Source: Clostridiaceae bacterium
Lineage (GTDB): Bacteria > Bacillota > Clostridia > Clostridiales > Clostridiaceae
Direction of reading: 5' to 3'
NCBI GenBank assembly: GCA_902363375.1
Contig: CABIZX010000003.1
Span: 368,079 to 432,078, forward strand
DNA length: 64,000 nt
A model generated the notes under the pieces. That model saw only the letters and a program-made list of their open reading frames with translations. It was not told the DNA's origin and ran no database searches. The position numbers and the translations under genes were made by a program. Below are positions 18,795-29,670 of the stretch, piece after piece (position 1 is the stretch's first letter; every line of letters begins with the position of its first letter).

Positions 18795-20840
18795 ATGAGA
18801 AAAAGAAAGACTAAAGGTTCATCAATGCTACTTGTAATAGCTATATTTGGTATATTAGCTACTTTAGGATTAGCTATGTTAGGAGCTACCTATGCAAATT
18901 ATAAGCTAAGGGTAGAAGAGAACAATAGAGTTAAAAATCTCTATTCTGCTGAATCTGGAATTGAGGCAGCCTATGCTAGAATGACTGAGGTAATTGAGAG
19001 TGCAATAACAGAAGGAATAGAAGCTGGAAGTAAGGAAATTAAATTAAAGGATCAAAATGCTACATTTAGAAGAGTATATGATGAGTATGTAGATGATAAT
19101 CTTGAAAATCAAGTATCTGGGGAATACTTAATAAATACTAATAAGGCAGTAGTACAATGTGAATTACAGACTCCTTCAGGAGAGAATACTGAAAAACTTA
19201 AAGAAGGAGATGACTTATACTATAAAATTGTAAAGATAACATCTAACTATATAGATTCTAAGGGGAAAAATAGAACAGTAAGTGTATCCTATAATTTATC
19301 CACTCCAGAAGATTATAGAATACTTGATAAAGCTGATGGGGGCTCATCTACTGTAATAAATTATACTTTAGCTGCAGATGGAAATTTAGGCATTATCACA
19401 GAAGCTGGACAGAATAAAGATGGTCATCTTCAAGTGAACGGAAATGTTTGGATTCAGGGTATAAGAAGTAGATCCATAGCTGAAAATCCAACGATAGATA
19501 AATATAAAGGCGGAATTGAAATAAATAATACTAATTCAGGATTTAAAGGTCAAGTTATAACAACTGCCAATATTGTTGTAGATAAAAGTAAAATAAACCT
19601 AGAATTAAAAAATGGAGAAGATAAGGATGTTTTAAATAAGGTTTATGCAGAAAATGTATTCTTAGGAAATTTAGCAGAGGGAGATACACCAAGTAATATA
19701 GATGTGGATTGGAGCAATACAGATTTATATTTAGCAAATGACTTAGTTATAGGAGCTAGTGATGCAAAAATAAATATAAAAAATCTCTATGGGTTTAATG
19801 ATATAAACATCAATTTACCTATGTATAATGGAGATGTTGTAAGGGGATCTAGCTCTATAATTGTTAATTCCATGAAGTGGCCCATGGATAAGGGGATTTT
19901 AAAGGTTAATGATAGTGCATATTTAATGGGATCTGCTTATATAAAAACCTATAATAAACCTTATCAGACAGGAGAATCTGTAGCCTTAAAGGGAAACTAT
20001 AGAGCTTATACTAAGGACTTTCAAAGTAATTATAAAGATGCTCAATATGAGTATTTAGACCCTTTAGTTCTTATAACTAAAAATTCAAATGGGGAGGCCA
20101 TGAATGTAGTAGATAAAGCTAATCACTTTGTAGACTATAGTAGGACTCAAGATACTGAAATAAGGGCAAAGGGAATATCTCTTCCACAAAAAACTCATAC
20201 AGCAGGAGCATATATTTCAGGAGAAAAAGTTCAAGGAAACTCAGTAGGAGTTAGTACTGAAGAGCTTGATGCAGTTAAGAAAATGAAAGAAAGTTTTGTA
20301 CAAGCTGCTTATTATATGCAGGATAAAGAATATGACGTAAATCAATTTCAAAATGGTAAGGCAATAAATACAGTTGAAAATCAAATTAATTGGCAGGGAG
20401 TATCTTCTTTAATTGAAGATAGAGGAAATATTATTGAATTAGAAAATATGATACTTATTTTAAATGATAATGAAAATAGAAATATAAAAGTAACTAATGA
20501 AAAAATAATATTACAAAATGAGAAGCAAGAAGCTGCCTATAATAAGGAGCTCAATAGAGAGCCTACTAAGGATATAGCTTATATAATAGTAACCAAGGGA
20601 GACGTGAACTATACTGCAACTAATAATTATAAGGGCACAATTGCATCTTTAAATAATATAAATATAAAAAATTCAAAGGGAATAATAGGTGACTTCAAAT
20701 TAACAGAGCAAGATATAAGGGCTAAGAAAAATAAGGGAGTATTAGATTTTATATTTACACAAGGTGAAAATCTAGTAACACAGAGAATAATACTAGCTAC
20801 AGATTTGATCGCCAAGGAAAAGTGGAAATTAGAGAAATAA
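18795..20840 (+). CDS. Large PilX-like minor pilus protein
   Basis: 681 residues, RBS GAGGAGGGAG. The N-terminus KGSSMLLVIAIFGILATLGL is a prepilin-like helix without the Glu5, as in PilX/GspK-type proteins. It is followed by YSAESGIEAAYARM, typical of PilX N-termini. The remaining 600 residues form a low-cysteine, beta-helix-like region with many Asn and Ile repeats. It probably acts in the tip complex. The function of the large domain is unknown. Confidence 0.65.
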   Translation: MRKRKTKGSSMLLVIAIFGILATLGLAMLGATYANYKLRVEENNRVKNLYSAESGIEAAYARMTEVIESAITEGIEAGSKEIKLKDQNATFRRVYDEYVDDNLENQVSGEYLINTNKAVVQCELQTPSGENTEKLKEGDDLYYKIVKITSNYIDSKGKNRTVSVSYNLSTPEDYRILDKADGGSSTVINYTLAADGNLGIITEAGQNKDGHLQVNGNVWIQGIRSRSIAENPTIDKYKGGIEINNTNSGFKGQVITTANIVVDKSKINLELKNGEDKDVLNKVYAENVFLGNLAEGDTPSNIDVDWSNTDLYLANDLVIGASDAKINIKNLYGFNDININLPMYNGDVVRGSSSIIVNSMKWPMDKGILKVNDSAYLMGSAYIKTYNKPYQTGESVALKGNYRAYTKDFQSNYKDAQYEYLDPLVLITKNSNGEAMNVVDKANHFVDYSRTQDTEIRAKGISLPQKTHTAGAYISGEKVQGNSVGVSTEELDAVKKMKESFVQAAYYMQDKEYDVNQFQNGKAINTVENQINWQGVSSLIEDRGNIIELENMILILNDNENRNIKVTNEKIILQNEKQEAAYNKELNREPTKDIAYIIVTKGDVNYTATNNYKGTIASLNNINIKNSKGIIGDFKLTEQDIRAKKNKGVLDFIFTQGENLVTQRIILATDLIAKEKWKLEK

Positions 20841-20858
20841 GTTATAGGGGTAAGAAAA

Positions 20859-21356
20859 ATGATGAGTTTATGTAAAAAGAAAAAAGGGGTTACATTAATA
20901 GAATTAGTAATAGCACTAGGACTTTTAGCTATAGTTACTTCATTCATATTCTCATTTTTCTTCTCCAATGAAAGAAAATTAGATGAGATAAACATTAGGT
21001 CAGATTTACAAAATGAATCAAAGGTAATCTTAGATACAATATCTAAGTATGCCATGGAAGCTAGTAAATGCAAAATAGAAAAAAATTTAGATGATACTAT
21101 AAAATCTATAATTTTCTCAAAGGTTGATGATAATGGATTGGTAATTAGTGAAGGAGCTAAATTTATAATTGAGGATAGCAACATCTATTTATCTACGGAA
21201 GAAGATGAAAAAAAGTTGTTAGGTTCTCATGTAGAGCAAGTAGAGATTTCTAATAATACTTCAAGGAATATAGAAGTCAGATTATTATTACAGGAAAAAG
21301 GGATAAATTATTCAGTGCGAGAAAGTTTTTTATTTAGGAATAGCCACAAAGAGTAA
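20859..21356 (+). CDS. Minor prepilin (PilW/PulJ-like)
   Basis: 165 residues. The leader ends in KKKKG and is followed by VTLIELVIALGLLAIVTSFIF, with Glu5 present. The short globular domain is rich in Asp and Glu. RBS TAGGGG lies upstream. It sits between the large PilX-like protein and the VWA adhesin, which fits a tip-complex pseudopilin. Confidence 0.8.
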   Translation: MMSLCKKKKGVTLIELVIALGLLAIVTSFIFSFFFSNERKLDEINIRSDLQNESKVILDTISKYAMEASKCKIEKNLDDTIKSIIFSKVDDNGLVISEGAKFIIEDSNIYLSTEEDEKKLLGSHVEQVEISNNTSRNIEVRLLLQEKGINYSVRESFLFRNSHKE

Positions 21357-21401
21357 TAAATTGAGATATGGAAGCTATCAAGTAGTTATGGAGGAGATAA
21401 T

Positions 21402-24194
21402 ATGAAAAAAAGAATTAGTTACAAAACCATATTATGTATAGGGCTTATTATATGTATAACAGGGATTATTGTAATGACTTCAACATCAAGTGTAAATGCA
21501 GCTGTAGCAACAAAGCCTGCCTTTGAAGTAAAAATAAATTCTGTATCTCCGGAGTTTCCAAAGGTAGGAGAAGATATTACGGTAAGTGGAGAGATAATTC
21601 CTAAAGACTTTGAATCAGAAGTTCCAGAAAAAGAGATAGTGTTAGTGTTAGATGTATCTGGAAGTATGGCTGAACCTCTAATACCGTGCATTTGGCAAGG
21701 GAGTATATTTGACTGGACGTGTAAAATACATAAAGGAAAGAGTAACAGTCTTTTAAAACCTGCTGACAATTGTACTAATGCTTTAACAAAGATATCAGAA
21801 CTTAAAAAGGCTGCTAAAAATTTTGTGGAGAAGATGAAAGATGTACCTAACTTAAAAATAGGGATAGTTGCATATTCTACAGAGGCAACCATAAATCCTA
21901 ATGGTAAGAATGGGAATAAGTCTGTTACAGATATTGATAGGAAAAGTAGTCATAGTATACCTAACTATATTTCTATTGGAGATAAGTTCATCAATATTGA
22001 TGATAGTAGACTTATATCTATGATAGATGGATTAGAGGCTCTTGGAGGAACAAATACAGGTGAAGGATTAAGAAAAGCTCAATATATGCTTAAAGGTGGA
22101 AATTCAGATGCAAATAAAACTATAGTGCTAATGTCGGATGGACTGCCCACCTTTTATTCTGTAGCATCAAAAAATAAAGATTTCTATAAAGACATAAATA
22201 GCACTAATCCTGGTTTTGCTGGAAGTGGAAGTAGTATGGATAATATGGCAGTTTCATATTCAACTACTATAGGAAGTGTAATAAAAGGAACAGCAAACAA
22301 TGTATTTTCTATTGGATATGGGCTAGGAGATGAAAGTAGTACTGATAATAAAACCCTAAAAAGTATTCATGAATCTATGGGGGGAACTGATAATAATTTC
22401 TTTGCATCTAATGATGGAGCTATAGATAGTGTATTTCAACAAATAGCTGATGAAATTTTGGCTACCTACGCCATTAATAATGTAAAGATGGAGATGAATT
22501 TTACAGATGGTTTTACTTTAAGTATGGGTGGAAATACAGTAGGTATAGATAATATACTATATAAAACTGATGGTAAGGTTAAAGATGGAAAGGTTACTTA
22601 TAAAGCAGAGCCTATGCCTTTTAAGTTTATAGTTAAGGGAGCAAAACAGGGGTATCATGACCTTTGGGCTAGTTCTACAGTAAGTTTTCCTTGGAAGGGA
22701 GAAATTATTACTGCGCCAGTACCTAAAATAAGTATTAATATTGATAAAAATGAATTACCGAATATTAAAGCTAAATTAACAAGTTCAGCAGAGGTGGAGG
22801 CCATTCAGGGGGATAACATAGAAGTGACCTATGATATTATTGCTGATGAATTTATATACAATGACATTAACAATGCATTTCCAAAGGATGTAGCAATTGT
22901 AGTAGATGTATCTAATGATAATAATAATATAAAAAAGTTAACCAATTTAAAAAACTCACTTTGGGGTAAACTTATAAATAGTAGTATATTAGCAGACAAA
23001 AATATTAAGTATAGTATAATAACATATAGCAATGAAGCACAAGTTATTAATGACTTAACTGATAATAAAGCACAATTAGACAACTATATTAAAAAAGTTT
23101 CAGTATCAAATAGTAGTGATAAAAACATAGGTAAAGGGATTTTAAGTGCTAAAAGAGCATTAGATAAAGGTAGAGATGATGCAGATAAATATATAATTTT
23201 TATTGCTTCAGGAAAAATTAATTATAATACAGAAGACCTAGTAGGAGTAAAGGGCAGTGAATATAATATAATTAGCTTAGGACTTGAATCTGGAGAGACA
23301 GCTTTAAAAAGCCTTCATATAAAAGATCTAAGTAAACCAGCGAATGATTATTTATTTAGTGGTGAAGAAAATGGAAATGACATTAATAATAACTTAATGT
23401 CTGATATATCTAGAAAAATAGCTGCTATAAATTATAAACCGTACAAGGTAGATACTAGCTTAAGGTTAAATTTAGGAGATAACTTTAATATGGTAAAAGG
23501 CTTTGAAACTGTAGATGGGAATAATGTTACAATTAAAATACCAACTATAATATATGAGCATGCATCTGAAGGTAAATATGTAGCTAAAACCATAGAACCA
23601 GTAAAATTTACTATAACACCGAAACCAGATAAATATGGGGAACTTCTCTTTGGAGACAATAATGTTATAGCTTATAAAAACCTTCTTAAAGAAGAGGTTA
23701 AAAAAGCCATACAAACTCCTAAAATTAATGTAATATCTCCAGTGTTAGATTTGGGGCATGGTTTAGATAATGGATTAAGTAACAGTGGTTATAGTATTAC
23801 GGAAGGTGAAGTTAGAATTGCTAATGATATGAAGGTTAATGTGGCATCGGTAGCTACTATACTATCTAGTAATGTTAATGTGGAGCTTAGAATAAATAAT
23901 ACTATAGATTTAGAGGATTTAAACAAAATAAAGGTTTATATCATTAAAGATAACAAATTAGTTGAGCTTAAATGTAATATAACAAGTATTGGAGCAAAGG
24001 GAACACAAAATTGTTATAATATAAAATTACCAGAGGGTATAAAGGGAGAAACAGAAGTAGTAGTAAGATATCAATGTAAGATGTCTAAGGATAATTCTGG
24101 TGGAATAAATAACTTTTACGAAAATAATATTTTATTTAATAAAGAAGAAAAAATCTTTAGACTTAAAGGAGAAGTTTTACCTGATTTATTTTAA
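21402..24194 (+). CDS. Secreted VWA-domain adhesin of the pilus cluster
   Basis: 930 residues with a signal peptide (about residues 1-34, ending SSVNAA). The first von Willebrand A domain starts at EIVLVLDVSGSMAEP with an intact MIDAS D-x-S-x-S (residues 84-88). A second VWA-like domain near residue 480 reads AIVVDVSND, so its MIDAS is altered. The C-terminus has no LPxTG motif. Its place as last gene of the pilus operon, after the minor pilins, suggests a tip adhesin comparable in role to PilY1, but there is no PilY1 beta-propeller to see. Confidence 0.72.
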   Translation: MKKRISYKTILCIGLIICITGIIVMTSTSSVNAAVATKPAFEVKINSVSPEFPKVGEDITVSGEIIPKDFESEVPEKEIVLVLDVSGSMAEPLIPCIWQGSIFDWTCKIHKGKSNSLLKPADNCTNALTKISELKKAAKNFVEKMKDVPNLKIGIVAYSTEATINPNGKNGNKSVTDIDRKSSHSIPNYISIGDKFINIDDSRLISMIDGLEALGGTNTGEGLRKAQYMLKGGNSDANKTIVLMSDGLPTFYSVASKNKDFYKDINSTNPGFAGSGSSMDNMAVSYSTTIGSVIKGTANNVFSIGYGLGDESSTDNKTLKSIHESMGGTDNNFFASNDGAIDSVFQQIADEILATYAINNVKMEMNFTDGFTLSMGGNTVGIDNILYKTDGKVKDGKVTYKAEPMPFKFIVKGAKQGYHDLWASSTVSFPWKGEIITAPVPKISINIDKNELPNIKAKLTSSAEVEAIQGDNIEVTYDIIADEFIYNDINNAFPKDVAIVVDVSNDNNNIKKLTNLKNSLWGKLINSSILADKNIKYSIITYSNEAQVINDLTDNKAQLDNYIKKVSVSNSSDKNIGKGILSAKRALDKGRDDADKYIIFIASGKINYNTEDLVGVKGSEYNIISLGLESGETALKSLHIKDLSKPANDYLFSGEENGNDINNNLMSDISRKIAAINYKPYKVDTSLRLNLGDNFNMVKGFETVDGNNVTIKIPTIIYEHASEGKYVAKTIEPVKFTITPKPDKYGELLFGDNNVIAYKNLLKEEVKKAIQTPKINVISPVLDLGHGLDNGLSNSGYSITEGEVRIANDMKVNVASVATILSSNVNVELRINNTIDLEDLNKIKVYIIKDNKLVELKCNITSIGAKGTQNCYNIKLPEGIKGETEVVVRYQCKMSKDNSGGINNFYENNILFNKEEKIFRLKGEVLPDLF

Positions 24195-24397
24195 AGTTTT
24201 AATAATAAATATATTAAATTACTACTAACCATTATTAAATCATAGATTATAATAGAAAATTTATCATTAGTAATGTATAATTATTATATAAGTTGATAAA
24301 ATTCTACAAAATATAAAAGTCAGCTTAAAAATTTTCTTGACAAATATGCTTATTTTAAATAAAATAGGTGTAATCAATTAATAAATTATTAATAAAT
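24195..24397 (+). promoter_or_regulatory. guaB promoter region (TTGACA - 17 - TAAAAT)
   Basis: Within this AT-rich gap, TTGACA (24337-24342), a 17-bp spacer and TAAAAT (24360-24365) form a good sigma-A promoter. It would start transcription just before the guanine riboswitch. No clear terminator for the pilus operon is seen. Confidence 0.6.
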
Positions 24398-24463
24398 AAC
24401 TCATATATCCCTTGAATATGGCAAGGAGTTTCTACCGGAAACCGAGAATTTCTGACTATGAGT
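24398..24463 (+). promoter_or_regulatory. Guanine riboswitch (purine class) of guaBA
   Basis: The purine aptamer core is complete: AACTCATATAT, AATATGGCAAGGAG, TTTCTACCGG, AACCGAGAATTT and CTGACTATGAGT, with outer arms ACTCAT and ATGAGT pairing. The specificity base in GACTAT is C, which selects guanine rather than adenine. It should repress guaB/guaA when guanine is plentiful. Confidence 0.93.
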
Positions 24464-24499
24464 AAAATGAACATGTTTCGTATTTTGTTGAATTTATGG

Positions 24500-24592
24500 A
24501 CATGCTTAATTTTACTTGTATTCACATAGTGTAGATTCCTAGAGAGTCTATATTATATTTATATGGTAAAATAAGCATGTTTTTTTATTTAC
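24500..24592 (+). terminator. Guanine-riboswitch terminator
   Basis: An ACATGCTTA..TTTTAC arm near 24500-24518 pairs with GTAAAATAAGCATGT near 24566-24580, followed by seven T residues. An intervening stretch makes a long hairpin. ACATG of the upstream arm also resembles bases just after the aptamer (about 24470), which may take part in antitermination. Confidence 0.65.
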
Positions 24593-24730
24593 AATTTAAT
24601 CTTTATAAGAATAAGTATATAAGTAAAAAAATATTGTAGAGAATTTATTAAAATAATTCAATTGATTTAAGAATATAAGTATAACTAAGGTTAATTATAA
24701 AGAAAATAAAGATAGAAGGAGAGGATTTAA

Positions 24731-26188
<1,458 letters not shown>

Positions 26189-26211
26189 TCTAAAAAGGGA
26201 GAGCTTAATTT

Positions 26212-27741
26212 ATGAATAGAGAATTAGTATTAGTTGTTGACTTTGGTGGTCAATATAATCAATTAATAGCAAGAAGAGTAAGAGAGCATGGAGTATACTG
26301 TGAGATAATACCTTACAGCACTTCTGCCCAAAAGATAAAAGAATTAAATCCAAAGGGAATAATATTTACTGGTGGACCTAATAGCGTTTATGGTGAAGGT
26401 GCTCCAAGAGTAGATAAGGAATTATTTGAATTAAATATTCCTATCCTTGGAATATGTTATGGTGCACAGCTTATGTCTCATGTTTTAGGTGGAGTTGTTA
26501 AGACTGCTACTGTTAGAGAATATGGAAAGACAGATGTTAACTTAAAGACTGATAATAAATTATTTGATGGAATTAAGGAAAAACAATGCTGGATGAGTCA
26601 CACTGACTTCATAGAAAGTGCACCACAAGGTTTTGAAATCATAGGATATACAGATGAATGTCCTATAGCTGCAATGGCAAATGAAGAAAGAAAACTTTAT
26701 GGGGTTCAATTCCATCCAGAAGTTCAGCATACTTTATTTGGAACAGAAATGCTTAAAAACTTCTTATACAATGTATGTGAAGTTAAGGGTGATTGGTCTA
26801 TGTCTGCCTTTGCAGAAGAAAAAATTGCAGAAATTAAAAAGTTAGTTGGAGATAGAAAAGTACTTTGTGCACTATCAGGTGGAGTTGATTCATCTGTTGC
26901 AGCGGTACTTGTGCATAAAGCAATAGGTAAAAACCTAACTTGCGTATTTGTAGATCATGGTCTACTTAGAAAAGATGAAGGAGACCAAGTTGAGAAAATA
27001 TTTAGAGAAGGCTTTGATATGAATCTTATCAGAGTAAATGCTCAAGATAGATTCCTTGGAAAACTTAAAGGTGTTTCTGATCCAGAGAGAAAAAGAAAGA
27101 TCATTGGAGAAGAGTTCATTAGAGTTTTTGAAGAAGAATCAAATAAACTTGGTAAAATGGATTTCCTAGTTCAAGGAACTATTTATGCTGACGTTGTAGA
27201 GAGTGGAACTAACTCTTCTGCTACGATTAAGAGTCATCATAATGTAGGAGGACTTCCAGAGGACATAGAATTTCAGCTAATAGAGCCATTAAGAGAGTTA
27301 TTTAAAGATGAGGTAAGAGCTGTAGGAGAGGAAATCGGAATTCCACATCACTTAGTATGGAGACAGCCATTCCCAGGACCAGGACTTGCAATAAGAGTAC
27401 TTGGTGAAGTTACAGAAGAAAAATTACACATAGTAAGAGAAGCAGATGCTATATTTAGAGAAGAGGTTGCAAATGCTGGTCTTGAAAGTGAAATTTGGCA
27501 ATACTTTGCTTGCTTACCGAATATAAGATCAGTAGGAGTTATGGGGGATGAAAGAACCTATAGCCATACTATAGCCTTAAGAGGAGTTACTTCCTCTGAT
27601 GGAATGACATCAGACTGGGCAAGAATCCCTTATGATGTACTTGATAAGGTATCTAGAAGGATTGTTAATGAAGTAAATGGAGTAAACAGAATTGTTTATG
27701 ATATAACTTCAAAACCCCCTTCAACTATAGAGTGGGAGTAA
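26212..27741 (+). CDS. guaA: GMP synthase (glutamine-hydrolysing)
   Basis: 509 residues. The glutamine amidotransferase domain carries the catalytic Cys in [11 protein letters not shown] and the His-Glu pair in QFHPEV. The ATP-PPase domain has the P-loop SGGVDSSV, and the C-terminal dimerisation domain ends [11 protein letters not shown]. The last 86 bp (27656-27741) are the left end repeat of the integrated element; the reading frame is intact, so the insertion preserves the enzyme. Confidence 0.98.
   Translation: MNRELVLVVDFGGQYNQLIARRVREHGVYCEIIPYSTSAQKIKELNPKGIIFTGGPNSVYGEGAPRVDKELFELNIPILGICYGAQLMSHVLGGVVKTATVREYGKTDVNLKTDNKLFDGIKEKQCWMSHTDFIESAPQGFEIIGYTDECPIAAMANEERKLYGVQFHPEVQHTLFGTEMLKNFLYNVCEVKGDWSMSAFAEEKIAEIKKLVGDRKVLCALSGGVDSSVAAVLVHKAIGKNLTCVFVDHGLLRKDEGDQVEKIFREGFDMNLIRVNAQDRFLGKLKGVSDPERKRKIIGEEFIRVFEEESNKLGKMDFLVQGTIYADVVESGTNSSATIKSHHNVGGLPEDIEFQLIEPLRELFKDEVRAVGEEIGIPHHLVWRQPFPGPGLAIRVLGEVTEEKLHIVREADAIFREEVANAGLESEIWQYFACLPNIRSVGVMGDERTYSHTIALRGVTSSDGMTSDWARIPYDVLDKVSRRIVNEVNGVNRIVYDITSKPPSTIEWE
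27656..27741 (+). repeat. attL: 86-bp direct repeat of the guaA 3' end
   Basis: These 86 bp are repeated without mismatch at 43425-43510, an offset of 15,769 bp. The last codons of guaA and its stop lie inside. This is the expected footprint of a tyrosine integrase using the guaA 3' end as attB. Confidence 0.95.
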
Positions 27742-27753
27742 GTCGTTCCAATG

Positions 27754-27765
27754 GTTTAAAGCCAT
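27754..27765 (+). repeat. Element terminal inverted repeat, left copy
   Basis: GTTTAAAGCCAT lies 12 bp inside attL. Its exact reverse complement ATGGCTTTAAAC lies at 43403-43414, 10 bp inside attR. They may be arm-type integrase or excisionase sites. Confidence 0.55.
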
Positions 27766-27795
27766 TTTAACACAGATATATAATTTAAAAGTATA

Positions 27796-27850
27796 AAAAG
27801 AGTAGTCATAAATTTCTATGTAAATTAGATTTTTATGACTACTCTTTTTT
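27796..27850 (+). terminator. Terminator just inside the left end
   Basis: AAGAGTAGTCATAAA (27799-27813) pairs with TTTATGACTACTCTT and is followed by a T run. It would stop guaA transcription from entering the element. Confidence 0.85.
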
Positions 27851-27878
27851 GTTGATTTTACTAGGTTTGAGGGCATTT
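27851..27878 (+). repeat. Dispersed element repeat, copy A1 (direct)
   Basis: GTTGATTTTACTAGGTTTGA and the following GGGCATTT. It is the first of about ten copies of a shared motif (core ACTAGGTTTGA) spaced between the modules of this element; see the copies near 29681, 30281, 30491, 30781, 30918, 31030, 34801, 35894 and 40059. A TATAAT box lies 16 bp after its TTGAGG. Confidence 0.6.
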
Positions 27879-27927
27879 TAATGGTAGTTATAATATTAAA
27901 ATAAAAGAATCATAAGGGGGTGAGGTA

Positions 27928-28860
27928 GTGAAAAAGGGTGAAAAAGTAGGAAAAGCACAATTTAAAATTAATGATAAAAAACAAAAACCATTTATGGAAG
28001 TGGTAGAAGAATATTCAGAGTTATGCAAAAGAAAGAATTTATCTAAATATACAATTCAGGGTTATAAGTATGTTGGAGGTTATTTTAATAATTTTAATAA
28101 AAATAATCTGATAACAACAAATAGTATTATTAATTATATTGAGTATTTGCAGAGTAAAGACACTAAATTTACAACTATAAATAGTTATGTTAGAAAATTA
28201 ACTCCAATTTTTAATTATGCGTTTAATATGGGATATTATCCAAAAGTTAAAATAATTGATGTTAAAGGGCAAAAAGAAATTAAAGAAATTTATACTAAGG
28301 ATGAATTGAATTTATTATTAGAAAAACCAAAGGTTAAAGATTTTAGAAGTATTAGAAACTGGGCAATAAGTTGGGTATTTGCATCCACGGGCATTAGAAG
28401 AAATGAGTTATTAAATTTGAAGGTTGGAAATGTAAACCTAATAGAAAGAACTTTACTATTAAATAAAACTAAAAATAAGAAGGCTCGATATGTACCAATA
28501 TCAAGTTCACTGTTTGAAGTGCTAGAGGAATATTTACAAATTAGGAACGGTGAAAATGAGGATTATTTATTCCCAACGGTTTATAATACACAAATGGCTA
28601 CAAGTACCATTAATAAAGAGATGGAACTATATAACATTAGTAGAAACGTATTAAAAACAGGAATACACAGATATAGACATACTTTTATTACAAATGCAGT
28701 AAATGGCAACGTTAATATATTACTCTTAAAGAAAATAACAGGTCATCAAAGCACAAATGTTTTGAATGGGTATTACAATTCTAAGGTGAATGATACTTTA
28801 GAAATTATAGATACAATAGCACCTAAAAATGAAACTAAAAAGAATAGGTTTAAAAAATAG
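27928..28860 (+). CDS. int: Tyrosine recombinase / integrase of the element
   Basis: 310 residues, GTG start after AAGGGGGTGAGG. The N-terminal SAM-like core-binding domain (about residues 20-110) is followed by the catalytic domain. Active-site residues are visible as STGIRRNE (R157), HRYRH (H247, R250, H251), GH (272-273) and the tyrosine in GYYNSK (Y282 or Y283). It should recombine attP with the guaA 3' end. It lies next to attL, as is usual. Confidence 0.95.
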   Translation: MKKGEKVGKAQFKINDKKQKPFMEVVEEYSELCKRKNLSKYTIQGYKYVGGYFNNFNKNNLITTNSIINYIEYLQSKDTKFTTINSYVRKLTPIFNYAFNMGYYPKVKIIDVKGQKEIKEIYTKDELNLLLEKPKVKDFRSIRNWAISWVFASTGIRRNELLNLKVGNVNLIERTLLLNKTKNKKARYVPISSSLFEVLEEYLQIRNGENEDYLFPTVYNTQMATSTINKEMELYNISRNVLKTGIHRYRHTFITNAVNGNVNILLLKKITGHQSTNVLNGYYNSKVNDTLEIIDTIAPKNETKKNRFKK

Positions 28861-28873
28861 GGAGGATTAATTA

Positions 28874-29029
28874 ATGAATAACAAAGAGATAGTAACAAAA
28901 TTAAGAGATATATCTGTAGAACTGCTAGATATTAAATATAGTCTAGAAAATGAAACAGAAAAACGTGTTATAGAAGATGCCTTCAACTCTCTTAATAGTC
29001 TTACAGTTAAACTTAATAAACAATTTTAA
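28874..29029 (+). CDS. Small helical protein, unknown (51 aa)
   Basis: GGAGGA lies 8 bp before the ATG. The 51-residue product (MNNKEIVTKLRDIS...) is predicted to be two amphipathic helices with many Glu, Lys and Leu. It begins 13 bp after the integrase stop and is probably co-transcribed. Size and place would suit a recombination directionality factor or a small regulator, but there is no motif to prove either. Confidence 0.6.
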   Translation: MNNKEIVTKLRDISVELLDIKYSLENETEKRVIEDAFNSLNSLTVKLNKQF

Positions 29030-29049
29030 AAAAACAGGGGGATGGGGAA

Positions 29050-29226
29050 ATGATTATTGATTTAAAGCAACTTAAAACACGTAAAGAAAACGAGGATTAC
29101 CAAGAGTTTATATACTGGTATGGGTTAGAAGATAATAATAAATCGTGGGTACTTTACAATACATGGAATTTGTTAGGAGATAACATAAAACAAATTATTA
29201 TCTATGGTGATGTTAGTAATTATTAA
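29050..29226 (+). CDS. Small acidic protein, unknown (58 aa)
   Basis: ATG at 29050 after GGGGGATGGGG. The 58-residue product (MIIDLKQLKTRKENEDYQEF...) is rich in Trp and Tyr (YWYGLEDNNKSWVLYNTWN), suggesting a small beta-sheet domain. It is part of the left-end group of three small genes. No known family recognised. Confidence 0.55.
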   Translation: MIIDLKQLKTRKENEDYQEFIYWYGLEDNNKSWVLYNTWNLLGDNIKQIIIYGDVSNY

Positions 29227-29249
29227 TAAAAAAATAGGGGGAATTAATC

Positions 29250-29510
29250 ATGAGTAAAAATATAGGGGATATAAAGTTAAGTATAGATTGTTTCTTAGTA
29301 AACATTTTAGAAAATGAGGACAACTTAGTTATAGATAATAAAGAGGATGTAACGGTATTTAATATTAACTTTAATTGGAATTGGATTAATGACACTTTAA
29401 ATATATGGGACAAAGAAAACGAAATATCATTAGCAGTAAACAACTTCCACGAGGATGAAGATAGTCTTGATAGGCTATATATAAATAATTGCCTTATGAC
29501 AGTATTATAA
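29250..29510 (+). CDS. Small acidic protein, unknown (86 aa)
   Basis: RBS AGGGGGAATTA before the ATG. The 86-residue product has an Asn/Trp-rich centre (NINFNWNWINDTL) and an acidic tail. It is unlike anything I recognise. It lies 23 bp after the previous small gene and is followed by hairpins, so it probably ends the integrase transcript. Strong negative charge would allow DNA mimicry, but this is speculation. Confidence 0.6.
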   Translation: MSKNIGDIKLSIDCFLVNILENEDNLVIDNKEDVTVFNINFNWNWINDTLNIWDKENEISLAVNNFHEDEDSLDRLYINNCLMTVL

Positions 29511-29518
29511 AAAAATAA

Positions 29519-29652
29519 AAGGTGAGTAACCGAGCAGTACCCACCTTTTGAAAAATTAAATATTGTTTTATAGAACCCTTGAAAAAAGTTCTATACTCTA
29601 CTTATGTACTATTATAATTCTAAAAAATTAGAGTTTCAAGGGTTTTATTTCT
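29519..29652 (+). terminator. Hairpins ending the integrase operon
   Basis: AAAAGGTG and CACCTTTT (about 29518-29551) form a first hairpin. A second, larger one pairs AACCCTTGAAA (about 29575) with TTTCAAGGGTTTT (about 29632-29644), enclosing a further hairpin and ending in TTTATTT. Together they look like a terminator pair. Confidence 0.55.
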
Positions 29653-29670
29653 TATACCCTTTTTTAAGTG

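Noticed and set aside
20627-21184. 185-codon minus-strand ORF
   Set aside because: It lies antisense to the PilX-like and PilW-like genes, has no RBS and is a by-product of AT-rich codon use.
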